A DNA stretch of 11,283 nucleotides, taken from positions 1-11,283 of the forward strand of contig CAIXAY010000514.1 in the NCBI GenBank assembly GCA_903917505.1, in the 5' to 3' direction. The notes under the pieces are model-generated. The model was not told where the DNA came from, searched no databases, and saw nothing but the letters and a program-made list of their open reading frames with translations. The DNA is from an uncultured beta proteobacterium. Its GTDB lineage: Bacteria > Pseudomonadota > Gammaproteobacteria > Burkholderiales > Rhodocyclaceae. Positions 1 to 8,022 of the stretch are shown in pieces. Position numbers and translations under genes: made by a program. Position 1 is the stretch's first letter. The number at the start of each line of letters is the position of its first letter.

Positions 1-402
1 AAGAACGCCATCCTGATCGTCGAATACGCGCTCTACAAGCACGGCGAGGGCATGAGCGCGGCGGCCGCGGCGATCGAAGCCGCGCGCCTGCGCTTCCGGC
101 CGATCCTGATGACTTCGCTCGCCTTCATTCTCGGCGTCATGCCTTTGGCATTTTCGCACGGGGCCGGCGCCGGCGCGCGCCGCGCGGTCGGCACCGGCGT
201 CATGGGCGGCATGCTGGCGGCGACTTTCCTGGCGATCTTCTTCATCCCGCTGTTCTATCGCCTGATCAACGACCGCCGCCTGTCTGAGCCGCGCAGCACC
301 GGCGAACTGTTCGCCGAAGTGCGCGAGACGCACGCCCGCGCGCACGCGAAGCTCGTCGCCCGCGCCCAGCGCGACGAGGCGGCGGGAGAGCGTGATGAAT
401 AG
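1..402 (+). CDS. AcrB/MexB-type RND efflux pump, C-terminal fragment
   Basis: This is the 3' end of an inner-membrane proton-driven drug efflux pump of the HAE1/AcrB class; the start lies upstream of the window. The frame is open from base 1 to the TAG at 400-402, giving 133 residues. The first residues, [11 protein letters not shown], match the TM10 segment of AcrB that carries the proton-relay lysine (Lys940 in E. coli), so the window opens on that lysine. [19 protein letters not shown] and [18 protein letters not shown] are the characteristic last two membrane segments (TM11 and TM12). After TM12 there is a charged cytoplasmic tail of about 40 residues, somewhat longer than in AcrB. It is read through into the outer-membrane channel gene, which starts 8 nt before its stop. 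Family is certain; substrate cannot be read from this fragment. Confidence 0.95.
   Translation, partial: KNAILIVEYALYKHGEGMSAAAAAIEAARLRFRPILMTSLAFILGVMPLAFSHGAGAGARRAVGTGVMGGMLAATFLAIFFIPLFYRLINDRRLSEPRSTGELFAEVRETHARAHAKLVARAQRDEAAGERDE
384..390 (+). promoter_or_regulatory. Ribosome binding site of the outer-membrane channel gene
   Basis: A purine-rich GGGAGAG lies inside the end of the upstream RND gene. Its GGAG core (385-388) ends 6 nt before the ATG at 395 but only 3 nt before a GTG at 392. This spacing favours ATG 395 as the start and implies translational coupling between the pump and the channel. Confidence 0.6.
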
Positions 403-1828
403 GCCGCGCCGCGTGTCGTGGGCGCTCGCCGCCCTGCTCTTCGCCGGCTGCAGCGTCGGCCCCGATTACCGGCGGCCCGATTTCGAGCTGCCGCAGGACT
501 GGCAGGCGGCGCAGACGGCCGAGGCCGGCGCGCGCCCGGCCGACCGAGTCGGCGAGCGCTGGTGGGCGCTCTACGCCGATCCGGTGCTCGACCGGCTCAT
601 CGACGAAGCCCTGCAGCACAACACCGATCTCGCGCTGGCCGCGGCGCGCGTGCTCGAGGCGAGCGCGCTCGCGAGCATCGCCGAGTCGGCGCTCTATCCG
701 AGCGTTTACGCGCAGTTCGCCGGCAACCGCACCAAGAGTTCGGCGCTCGGTCCGTTCCCGCTCGAGGGCTTTCCGCTCACTCAGAACGATTACCGGGCGA
801 CGCTCAATGCGAGCTATGAAATCGATTTCTGGGGCAAGTACCGGCGCGGCAGCGAGGCCGCGCGCGCCGACCTCTTGGCCGCCGAAGCGGCGCGCGAGAC
901 GGTGCGCCTGTCGCTCACCGCGCAGGTCGCGCAGCAGTATTTCGCCCTGATCGCCGCCGACGAACAGGTCGCCGTCACCGAACGCACGCTGCTGACGCGC
1001 CGCGAAACGCTGACGCTCTTCGAAAAACGCGTGCAGGCCGAAACGCTCTCCGAATACGACCTGCATCAGGCCGAGGCCGCGGCGGCCGCGACGCGCTCGC
1101 AACTCGCCGCGCTGCGCCAGTCGCAGGATCGCCTAGTCAGCGCACTGGCCCTGCTGCTCGGGCGTTCGCCGCGCGCCGTCATGGCCGGCGACGTCAAGCG
1201 CGGCACGCCGGCGGCGGTGACCGATCTGGTGGTGCCGGCCGGGCTGCCCTCCGACCTGCTGCTGCGCCGGCCGGATCTGCGCCAGGCCGAAGCCCAGCTG
1301 ATCGCCGCCAACGCCCGCATCGGCGCGGCGCGCGCCGAGTATTTTCCAGCCGTTGGACTCACCGCTTATCTGGGCAGCGAAAGCGTCGCTTTCTCGCAGC
1401 TGTTCACCGGCCCGGCCGGGATTTTCCAGTTCGCCGCCGCGCTCACCCAGCCGCTGTGGAACGCCGGCCGCCTGCGCGCCGGCACCCAGGTCTCGGAAGC
1501 GCGCCGCGACCAGGCGCTCGCCGATTACCAGAAGGTGGTGGCCAGCGCCTTCAAGGACGTGCGCGACGCGCTGGCGGCGCAGGACGCCGCGCGCGAAGTC
1601 CTCGCGGCCGAGAGCGTGCGCGTCACCGCGCTGAATCAGGCGCTCGGGCAGGCGCGCCTGCGCTTCGACGCCGGCATCACCAGCCAGCTCGACGTGCTCG
1701 ACGTCGAGCGCAATCTGCTCGTCGCCGAACTCGTGCGCATCGACGCCGAACGCGCGCGCAAGGCCGCGCTCGCCGACCTGTTCAAGGCGCTGGGTGGCGG
1801 CTGGGCGCAGACGGCCGGCGGCGGTTGA
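395..1828 (+). CDS. NodT/OprM-family RND efflux outer-membrane lipoprotein
   Basis: This is the outer-membrane channel of a tripartite efflux system, which would dock onto a periplasmic adaptor and carry substrate out of the cell. The 477-residue protein has a short basic N-terminus, a hydrophobic stretch and a lipobox LFAGC with Cys19 as the likely lipidation site. The following SVGPDYRRP is the usual start of mature NodT/OprM proteins. It has two outer-membrane efflux (OEP) repeats, about residues 60-255 and 285-470, with the family signatures [33 protein letters not shown] and the second-repeat [15 protein letters not shown]. Length is normal for the family (450-500). It starts 8 nt inside the AcrB-like gene and stops 1 nt before the adaptor gene, so it probably serves the upstream pump, the downstream pump, or both. 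Gene family is sure; partner assignment is inferred from position. Confidence 0.95.
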   Translation: MNRPRRVSWALAALLFAGCSVGPDYRRPDFELPQDWQAAQTAEAGARPADRVGERWWALYADPVLDRLIDEALQHNTDLALAAARVLEASALASIAESALYPSVYAQFAGNRTKSSALGPFPLEGFPLTQNDYRATLNASYEIDFWGKYRRGSEAARADLLAAEAARETVRLSLTAQVAQQYFALIAADEQVAVTERTLLTRRETLTLFEKRVQAETLSEYDLHQAEAAAAATRSQLAALRQSQDRLVSALALLLGRSPRAVMAGDVKRGTPAAVTDLVVPAGLPSDLLLRRPDLRQAEAQLIAANARIGAARAEYFPAVGLTAYLGSESVAFSQLFTGPAGIFQFAAALTQPLWNAGRLRAGTQVSEARRDQALADYQKVVASAFKDVRDALAAQDAAREVLAAESVRVTALNQALGQARLRFDAGITSQLDVLDVERNLLVAELVRIDAERARKAALADLFKALGGGWAQTAGGG

Positions 1829-1829
1829 T

Positions 1830-3011
1830 ATGGACGCCGGCACTTCACCGCACTCGCCTCGCCCCTGGCGCCGGCGCAGCATCGCCCTCATCGCGCTCAT
1901 CGCGCTCGCCGGCATCGCGTGGTTCGCCTGGCGCGCGCTGGCGCCAGCGCCGGCGCCGCGGGCCGCGCCGCCGGTGTCGGCGACGCTGGTGCGCGTGGCG
2001 CGCGAGAACGTGCCGATCTTCCTGCTCGGCGTCGGCACCGTGCAGGCGCAGGCTTCGGTCACGGTGAAGGCGCGGCTCGACGGCCAGCTCGAGCGCGTCG
2101 ATTTTGTCGAAGGCCAGGACGTCAAGGCCGGCCAGGTGCTGGCCGAGATCGACGCGCGCCCGCTGCGCGCCCAGCTCGAGCAAATGCAGGCGCAGAAAGC
2201 GCGCGACGCGGCGCAGCTTGCCAACGCGCGCCTCGACCTCGATCGCTACGTGCAGTTGATGCAGCAGAACAGCACCTCGCAGCAGACGCTCGACACCCAG
2301 CGCGCGCTGGTCGCCCAGCTCGAGGCCGCGGTGAAAACGGACGAAGCGCAGATCCACTACGCCGAGGTGCAACTCGGCTACGCGACCATCACCGCGCCGC
2401 TCGCCGGCCGCGTCGGCGCGCGCCTCGTCGATCCGGGCAACATCGTGCACGCCGCCGATGCCAACGGCATTGTGGTGATCAACCAGATCGACCCGATCAG
2501 CGTGGTGTTCACGCTGCCCGGCGATGCGGTACAGGCGATCAACCGCGCCGGGCGGGACGGCCGCCGGCTGACGGTGCTGACCTATGCGCGCGAGGGCAAT
2601 GCCCTGCTCGCGCGCGGCGAGCTGGTGCTGGTCAACAATCAGATCGACGTTGCCAGCGGCACCGTGCAGCTCAAGGCGCGCTTCGCCAATCCGCAGCATG
2701 CGCTGTGGCCGGGCCAGTACGTCAATGTGCGGCTGCTGCTCGGCGAGTACGCCGATGCGCTGACCGTGCCCGCCTCGGTCGTGCAGCGCGGGCAAGCCGG
2801 GACCTATGCCTACGTGGTCGGCGCCGACGGCAAGGCGCAGATGCGGGCCATCGAGGTGCTGCAGATCCAGGACGACAAGGCCGTCGTCGGCACGGGCCTG
2901 GCGGCGGGCGAGACCGTGGTGCTCGACGGCCAGTACAAGATCAAGCCCGGCATCGCGGTCGTCCCTGCCGCTGCCTCCGGCGTGGTGGCCGCAAGCGGCG
3001 CGCAGCGATGA
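1830..3011 (+). CDS. mdtA: MdtA-like RND periplasmic adaptor (membrane fusion protein)
   Basis: This periplasmic adaptor bridges an inner-membrane RND pump and the outer-membrane channel. The 393-residue protein has a basic N-terminus and one membrane anchor (about residues 17-36), with no lipobox. Next comes a lipoyl-like half-motif (VKARLDGQLERVDFVEGQ), an alpha-hairpin coiled coil (about 110-190), the second lipoyl half (ITAPLAGRVGARLVDPGN), a beta-barrel and a membrane-proximal domain (from about 325). VVINQIDPISVVFTLP and NNQIDVASGTVQLKARF closely resemble E. coli MdtA, so the call is MdtA-like rather than AcrA-like. I chose ATG 1830, 1 nt after the preceding TGA; a GTG at 1794 would overlap the previous gene and add residues unlike an adaptor N-terminus. 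It overlaps the next RND gene by 4 nt, which marks that pump as its partner. Strict orthology to mdtA is not proven. Confidence 0.92.
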   Translation: MDAGTSPHSPRPWRRRSIALIALIALAGIAWFAWRALAPAPAPRAAPPVSATLVRVARENVPIFLLGVGTVQAQASVTVKARLDGQLERVDFVEGQDVKAGQVLAEIDARPLRAQLEQMQAQKARDAAQLANARLDLDRYVQLMQQNSTSQQTLDTQRALVAQLEAAVKTDEAQIHYAEVQLGYATITAPLAGRVGARLVDPGNIVHAADANGIVVINQIDPISVVFTLPGDAVQAINRAGRDGRRLTVLTYAREGNALLARGELVLVNNQIDVASGTVQLKARFANPQHALWPGQYVNVRLLLGEYADALTVPASVVQRGQAGTYAYVVGADGKAQMRAIEVLQIQDDKAVVGTGLAAGETVVLDGQYKIKPGIAVVPAAASGVVAASGAQR

Positions 3012-6000
3012 GTATTTCGACGACCTTCATCGAGCGCCCGATCGGCACTTCGCTGCTGGCGCTCGCCATCCTGCTCACCGGCATCGCGGTGTGGCCGCTG
3101 CTGCCGGTGGCGCCGCTGCCGCAGGTCGATTTCCCGACCATCCAGGTGTCGGCGAGCCTGCCCGGCGCCAATCCCGAGACCATGGCCGCCGACGTGGCGC
3201 AGCCGCTCGAACGCCAGTTCTCGCTGATCGCCAGCCTCGCGCAAATGACCTCGACCAGCGCGCTCGGCACGACGCAGATCACGCTGCAGTTCGAGTTGAG
3301 CCGCGACATCGACGCCGCGGCGCTCGACGTGCAGTCGGCAATCAACGCCGCGAGCGGCCAGCTGCCGGCCAACCTGCCGAGCCCGCCGACCTTCCGCAAG
3401 ACCAATCCGGCCGACCAGGCCATCGTCGTGCTCGCCGTGCAGTCCGACACGCTGCCCCTGACGCAGGTCAACGACTATGCCGATACCATTCTCGCGCAGC
3501 AGCTTTCGCAAATCCCCGGCGTCTCCGACGTCGGCATCGGCGGCGTGCAAAAGCCGGCGGTGCGCGTGCAGGTCGATCCGGCCAAGCTCGCGGCCCTGGG
3601 CATGAGCCTCGAGGACGTGCGCGTCGCGATCGCCAGCAGCACCGTCAGCCAGCCGACCGGCGCGATCAACGGCAGGACGCAAAGCTTCGCCGTGTACACC
3701 AACGACCAGGTCCTGCGCGCCGAACCGTGGAACGACCTGGTGCTGGCTTACCGCAACGGCGCGCCGGTGCGCGTGCGCGACATCGGCATCGCGGTCGACG
3801 GCCCGGAAAACAACCTGACCGCCGGCTGGGCCTATGCCGGCGCCGCGGCGCCGCCGGATAACGCCGTGCACGACGGCCGCGGCATGATCCTGTTCGTGCA
3901 CAAGCAGCCGGGCGCCAACGTGATCGAGACCGTCGAGCGCATCAAGGCCGCGCTGCCGCGGCTGCGCGCGGCGATCCCGCCGACCGTGACGGTCAATATC
4001 CTGGTCGACCGCACGCAGAACATCCGCGCCTCGGTGCATGACGTCGAGATGACGCTGCTGATCACCATCGCCGCGGTGATCCTGGTGATCTTCGTCTTTC
4101 TGCTCAGCGTGCCGGGCACGGTGATTCCCGGCGTCACCGTGCCGCTCGCGCTGCTCGGCACCGGCGCCGCCATGTACCTGATGAACTACAGCCTCGACAA
4201 CCTCTCGCTGATGGCGCTGACCATCTCCGTCGGCTTCGTCGTCGATGATGCTATTGTCATGATGGAGAACATCTATCGCCATGTCGAAGCCGGCATGAAG
4301 CCGCTCGAGGCCGCGCACCAGGGCGCCTCCGAGATCGGCTTCACGATCGTCTCGATTTCGGTTTCGCTGGTCGCGGTGTTCATCCCGCTGCTGCTGATGG
4401 GCGGCATCGTCGGCCGGCTGTTCCGCGAATTCGCTGTCACCGTGACCATGACCATCGTCGTTTCGGTGGCGGTGTCGCTGACCCTAACGCCGATGCTCTG
4501 CTCGCGCTACCTGTCCGACTCGCACAAAAAGCGCCACGGCCGCCTGTACCGCCTGTTCGAGCACGGCTTCGCGGTCATGGCGGCAGGCTACAAGCACGGC
4601 CTCGAGCTGGTGCTCAGGCACGAGTTCGTGACGCTGTGCGTCTTTCTCGCGACGCTGGCGCTCAGCGTCGTGATGTTCGTGTTCAGCCCCAAGGGCTTCT
4701 TCCCGCAACAGGACACCGGCACCATTTACGGTTTCGCCGAGACCGCGCAGGACGCGTCCTTCGCGGCCATGCGCGAGCGCATGCAGCAGGTCGCCGACGT
4801 GGTGCGCGCCGATCCGGACGTGACCGGCTTCGGCATGTTCGCCGGCAACACCACGGCCAACACCGGCGTCTTCTTCATCGCTTTGAAGCCCAGGGACGAA
4901 GGGCGCCGCGCGACCGCCGACGAAGTGATCGCCCGGCTGCGGCCGCAGGTGGCCAGGCTGCAGGGCATCAATCTCTTCATGCAGGCGCCGCAGGACATCA
5001 ACGTCGGCGGCCGCCTGTCGCGCACGCAGTACCAATACACGATCACCGATACCAACCTCGACGAGCTCAACACCTGGGCGCCGCGCCTGCTCGAACGCCT
5101 GCGCGGCGTGCCGCTCCTGACCGACCTGGCCTCGGACCAGCAGAACGCGGCCGCCGCGGCGCGCCTGACCATCGACCGTGCGCGCGCCGCGAGCTTCGGC
5201 ATTTCGCCGGCGCTGATCGACGCGACGCTCTACGACGCGATCGGCCAGCGCCAGGTGGCGCAATACTTCACGCAGACCAACAGCTATCACGTCGTGCTCG
5301 AAGTCTCGCCGCGGCTGCAGGAAGACCCGGCCCTGTTCGACAAGCTCTACCTCACGTCGCCGCTGAGCGGCCAGCAGGTGCCGCTGTCGGCCTTCGTCAA
5401 GGTCGACACCGGCCAGACCGCTTACCTGCTGATCAGCCACCAGGGCCAGTTCCCGGCCGTGACGATCTCGTTCAACGTCGCCCCCGGCGTCTCGCTCGGC
5501 GACGCCGTGCAGGCGATCGAGAAAGCCAAGGCTGCGCTGGGCGTGCCGGCCACCCTGTCGGGGAGCTTCCAGGGAACGGCCAGGGCCTTCGGCGACTCGC
5601 TCAAGACGCAGCCCTACCTGATCGCCGCGGCGCTGATCGCCGTCTATATCGTCCTCGGCCTGCTCTACGAAAGCTACATCCATCCGCTCACCATCCTGTC
5701 GACGCTGCCGTCGGCCGGCGTCGGCGCGCTGCTGGTGCTGCGCCTCGGCGGCTACGACCTGAGCGTGATCGCGCTGATCGGCATCATCCTCCTGATCGGC
5801 ATCGTCAAGAAGAACGGCATCATGATGATCGATTTCGCGCTGCACGCCGAGCGGGTGCAGGGGCTGGAGGCGCACCAGGCGATTTACCAGGCCTGCCTGC
5901 TGCGCTTTCGCCCGATCATGATGACGACGATGTGCGCGCTGCTCGCCGGCCTGCCGCTGATGCTCGGCCACGGCGCCGGTTCCGAGCTGCGCCGGCCGCT

Positions 6001-6145
6001 CGGCTTCGCGATGGTCGGCGGCCTGCTGGTGTCGCAGGCGATGACGTTGTTCACGACGCCGGTCGTCTATCTCTACCTCGATCGCGCGCACGACTGGTTT
6101 GTGCGCCGCAAGCGCCGGCGCGGCGACACGGTGTCGCCCGCCTGA
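3008..6145 (+). CDS. MdtB/MdtC-type RND multidrug efflux pump
   Basis: This is a complete inner-membrane RND transporter of 1045 residues, the normal length for the class, driven by the proton gradient. It opens with FIERPIGTSLLALAILLTG (TM1). The periplasmic signature DRTQNIRASV and the membrane segment ALTISVGFVVDDAIVMMENI resemble MdtB/MdtC/MuxB rather than AcrB. The proton-relay residues are present: Asp413 and Asp414 in TM4 and the lysine before Asn in IVKKNGIMMID (Lys935) in TM10, so the pump looks active. TM11-12 are also MdtC-like (GSELRRPLGFAMVGGLLVSQ). The ATG overlaps the adaptor stop as ATGA, typical of coupled translation. There is about a 12-residue insertion near residues 277-292 compared with E. 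coli MdtB as I remember it. MdtB and MdtC normally form a mixed trimer; no second copy is present here, and I cannot tell which of the two this is closer to. Confidence 0.96.
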   Translation: MSISTTFIERPIGTSLLALAILLTGIAVWPLLPVAPLPQVDFPTIQVSASLPGANPETMAADVAQPLERQFSLIASLAQMTSTSALGTTQITLQFELSRDIDAAALDVQSAINAASGQLPANLPSPPTFRKTNPADQAIVVLAVQSDTLPLTQVNDYADTILAQQLSQIPGVSDVGIGGVQKPAVRVQVDPAKLAALGMSLEDVRVAIASSTVSQPTGAINGRTQSFAVYTNDQVLRAEPWNDLVLAYRNGAPVRVRDIGIAVDGPENNLTAGWAYAGAAAPPDNAVHDGRGMILFVHKQPGANVIETVERIKAALPRLRAAIPPTVTVNILVDRTQNIRASVHDVEMTLLITIAAVILVIFVFLLSVPGTVIPGVTVPLALLGTGAAMYLMNYSLDNLSLMALTISVGFVVDDAIVMMENIYRHVEAGMKPLEAAHQGASEIGFTIVSISVSLVAVFIPLLLMGGIVGRLFREFAVTVTMTIVVSVAVSLTLTPMLCSRYLSDSHKKRHGRLYRLFEHGFAVMAAGYKHGLELVLRHEFVTLCVFLATLALSVVMFVFSPKGFFPQQDTGTIYGFAETAQDASFAAMRERMQQVADVVRADPDVTGFGMFAGNTTANTGVFFIALKPRDEGRRATADEVIARLRPQVARLQGINLFMQAPQDINVGGRLSRTQYQYTITDTNLDELNTWAPRLLERLRGVPLLTDLASDQQNAAAAARLTIDRARAASFGISPALIDATLYDAIGQRQVAQYFTQTNSYHVVLEVSPRLQEDPALFDKLYLTSPLSGQQVPLSAFVKVDTGQTAYLLISHQGQFPAVTISFNVAPGVSLGDAVQAIEKAKAALGVPATLSGSFQGTARAFGDSLKTQPYLIAAALIAVYIVLGLLYESYIHPLTILSTLPSAGVGALLVLRLGGYDLSVIALIGIILLIGIVKKNGIMMIDFALHAERVQGLEAHQAIYQACLLRFRPIMMTTMCALLAGLPLMLGHGAGSELRRPLGFAMVGGLLVSQAMTLFTTPVVYLYLDRAHDWFVRRKRRRGDTVSPA
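6122..6138. repeat. Inverted repeat at the convergent gene junction
   Basis: GGCGACAC and GTGTCGCC are perfect inverted arms around one base. As RNA this gives a 7-bp GC-rich stem with a 3-nt loop. It lies in the last codons of the RND gene, ending 4 nt before its TGA, and 7 nt past the stop of the converging methyltransferase gene. No T-run follows on either strand, so it is a weak candidate for a bidirectional terminator or 3'-end stabiliser. It could equally be a chance product of GC-rich coding sequence. Confidence 0.35.
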
Positions 6146-6919
6146 CTAGGTCTCGAGGCGAACGCCGCGGTAAGCTTCGGTCCGGTACGGGAAGGCGATC
6201 GTGTCGCGGCCGCGCAGCGCCGGATGCGAGGCGATCAGCGCTTTGAGCCGGGCGATCACCCTCGCCTTTTCGTCGTCCGGCAGACTCGCGATGAAGCTGG
6301 TCGACAGGCAGCGGTCGAGGATGACTTCCTGTGCGCTGCCGACATGCTGGTGCCGAAGCGTCGTCATCTGCAAAGGAGTGAAATACCGGCCGGCAAACGC
6401 TTTGCGCCAGTCACCCCGGTGGAACCGCGGCGCATCGCCCTCGTAGGGCGTGATGATTTCGGTAATCGCCGCCACCCAATCGACGGATTCGTCGCGGACA
6501 TTCCAGACCAGGCCGAGCCGGCCGCCGGGCTTGAGAATGCGATGAAATTCCGCGAGCGCCGCTTCGCTGGCGAACCAGTGAAAGGCCTGCGCGCAAAGCA
6601 GCGCATCGACGCTGGCCGTCGCGAGGGGAATCGCGTCGGCGGTTCCGACGCGAAACGCCACCGCCGGCAGCACCTTGGCAAGTTGTTCGCGCATGGCCGC
6701 GACCGGTTCCACGGCGATCACCTGCGCGCGGGTCTCTGCCAGGAGCTTGGTGAACTTGCCGGTGCCTGCGCCGACATCGACGGCGACACTGCCTTCTGAT
6801 ATGCCAAGGTCATCGCGCAGCCAGGGCAGCAATTCGGCGGGATACTCAGGCCGGCCGCGCACGTAGGTTTGCGCTTCGCGCGAATAGCCCTGCTGTGCCG
6901 CCGCATGAATATCAGTCAT
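6146..6919 (-). CDS. Class I SAM-dependent methyltransferase, substrate unknown
   Basis: This is a 257-residue cytoplasmic methyltransferase of the Methyltransf_11 type. Motif I, VDVGAGTG (residues 47-54), forms the SAM-binding loop. An acidic residue ends strand 2 (VIAVEP, Glu71), TADAIPL (94-99) covers the adenine-binding strand, and RILKPGGRLGLVWN (127-140) is the post-motif region. The N-terminal GYSREAQTYVRGRPEYP is common in small-molecule methyltransferases of this group. No substrate-defining motif is visible; a small metabolite is likelier than RNA, but that is inference. I chose ATG 6919, preceded at 7 nt by GGGA (6927-6930). A GTG at 6949 lies further inside the upstream gene and lacks this site. 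It overlaps the end of the radical-SAM gene by 8 nt, so the pair is co-transcribed. Its TAG directly abuts the stop of the converging RND gene. Confidence 0.85.
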   Translation of the reverse strand: MTDIHAAAQQGYSREAQTYVRGRPEYPAELLPWLRDDLGISEGSVAVDVGAGTGKFTKLLAETRAQVIAVEPVAAMREQLAKVLPAVAFRVGTADAIPLATASVDALLCAQAFHWFASEAALAEFHRILKPGGRLGLVWNVRDESVDWVAAITEIITPYEGDAPRFHRGDWRKAFAGRYFTPLQMTTLRHQHVGSAQEVILDRCLSTSFIASLPDDEKARVIARLKALIASHPALRGRDTIAFPYRTEAYRGVRLET

Positions 6920-7949
6920 TGCGAATTCCCGCTTCAGGGCTGTCGGCACGAAGCATGCGCGCCCGCAACTGGCCGCAACCGCCGTCGATGTCCTGGCCGG
7001 CCGAGTCGCGCAGGCGGGCGACGATGCCGCGTTGATGCAGGCGGCCGGCCAGGGCGTTCGCGCGTTCCCACGACGGCCGCTTGAACGGCAGGCCCTCGAC
7101 CGCGTTGTAAGGAATGAAATTCATCATCGCGTATTTGCCGGCCAGCAACCGGGCGATGGCATCCATTTCGGCGTCGCTGTCGTTGATCCCTTCGAGCAGC
7201 GTCCACTGATACTGGATCGGGTAGCCGGTCGCCCGCGCATAGCGCTCGGCCAGCTCGACCAGCTCGGCCGGGGCGATGTGCGGCGCGCGCGGCAGCAGCC
7301 TGGCGCGCAGCTCGGCGTCGGTGCTGTGCAGCGACAGGGCCAGCGCCGGCTTCACCGTGCCAAGCGGCAAGCGCTCGAATACACGCTGGTCGCCGACCGT
7401 CGAGAAGACCAGGTTCTTGTGCCCGATGCCACCCAGAGTGCCGAGCAGTTCGATCGCCTCGAGCACGTTGTCGAGGTTGTGCGCCGGTTCGCCCATGCCC
7501 ATGAAGACGACCTTGTTGACCGTCCGCAGGCGGCGGGCCAGCACCACCTGGGCGATGATCTCGGCGCTGCCGAGCTGGCGCCGCAGCCCGTCGCGGCCGG
7601 TCATGCAGAAGATGCAGCCGACGGCGCAGCCGACCTGCGTCGACACGCAGAGGCCATCGCGCGGCAGCAGCACGCTCTCGATGGTGTGCGCGTCGGCGAG
7701 TTCGATCAGCAAGCGGGCCGAACCGTCGGCGCCGGGGTGCTGCGAGCGCAGCTTCGCGAGCCCCGCCAGTTCGGCGGCGATCACCGGCAGGTTGTCGCGC
7801 AGGCGCAGCGGCAGGAAATCGCCGGCGTGCTGCCGGCGTGTGCCGCTGTCGAGGGCGCATGCCGCCAGCCAGGCGCGCAGCACGCGCTGTTCGTGGCAAG
7901 GCTTGGCGCCCTTGGCGCGCAGGCACTGGCGAATATGGTCGATGCGCAT
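6912..7949 (-). CDS. RlmN/Cfr-family radical SAM RNA methyltransferase
   Basis: Enzymes of this family methylate an adenine of 23S rRNA (A2503; RlmN at C2, also tRNA A37, and Cfr at C8). The 345-residue protein has the radical-SAM cluster motif CxxxCxxC at Cys108, Cys112 and Cys115 in VGCAVGCIFC. Both mechanistic cysteines are kept: Cys101, seven residues before the cluster as in RlmN (Cys118/Cys125 in E. coli), and Cys325 in DIDGGCGQL, the methyl-carrying one. VVFMGMGEP, ALSLHS and GINDSDAE are further family blocks. The N-terminal accessory region (about 1-95) is divergent, and the usual V/I-V/I-P after the STxG block is replaced by DQRVF. It may thus be a paralogue of RlmN rather than RlmN itself. 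ATG 7949 is the only usable start, since an in-frame TAG lies at 7962-7964. No Shine-Dalgarno sequence precedes it. It is the first gene of a two-gene unit with the methyltransferase. Confidence 0.88.
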   Translation of the reverse strand: MRIDHIRQCLRAKGAKPCHEQRVLRAWLAACALDSGTRRQHAGDFLPLRLRDNLPVIAAELAGLAKLRSQHPGADGSARLLIELADAHTIESVLLPRDGLCVSTQVGCAVGCIFCMTGRDGLRRQLGSAEIIAQVVLARRLRTVNKVVFMGMGEPAHNLDNVLEAIELLGTLGGIGHKNLVFSTVGDQRVFERLPLGTVKPALALSLHSTDAELRARLLPRAPHIAPAELVELAERYARATGYPIQYQWTLLEGINDSDAEMDAIARLLAGKYAMMNFIPYNAVEGLPFKRPSWERANALAGRLHQRGIVARLRDSAGQDIDGGCGQLRARMLRADSPEAGIRND

Positions 7950-8022
7950 GGGAAGCCAATGCTAACACCGCCGGGCCCGGACCGGTACGGCCAGTGCCGA
8001 TGCCCGCTGCGCACCTTCGACA

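Noticed and set aside
266..1102. Minus-strand open frame opposite the outer-membrane channel gene
   Set aside because: Arg-rich shadow with no domain; the plus-strand gene has a lipobox and both OEP repeats.
1919..3007. An in-frame extension of the second RND gene to 1919, which would look like a 1408-residue fusion protein
   Set aside because: The extra 363 codons read the adaptor gene in a wrong frame and give an Arg/Ala-rich product. The RND protein begins normally at ATG 3008.
4484..6091. Minus-strand 535-codon open frame opposite the second RND gene
   Set aside because: The plus strand encodes a full RND pump with conserved proton-relay residues, and the minus product is a charged low-complexity shadow.
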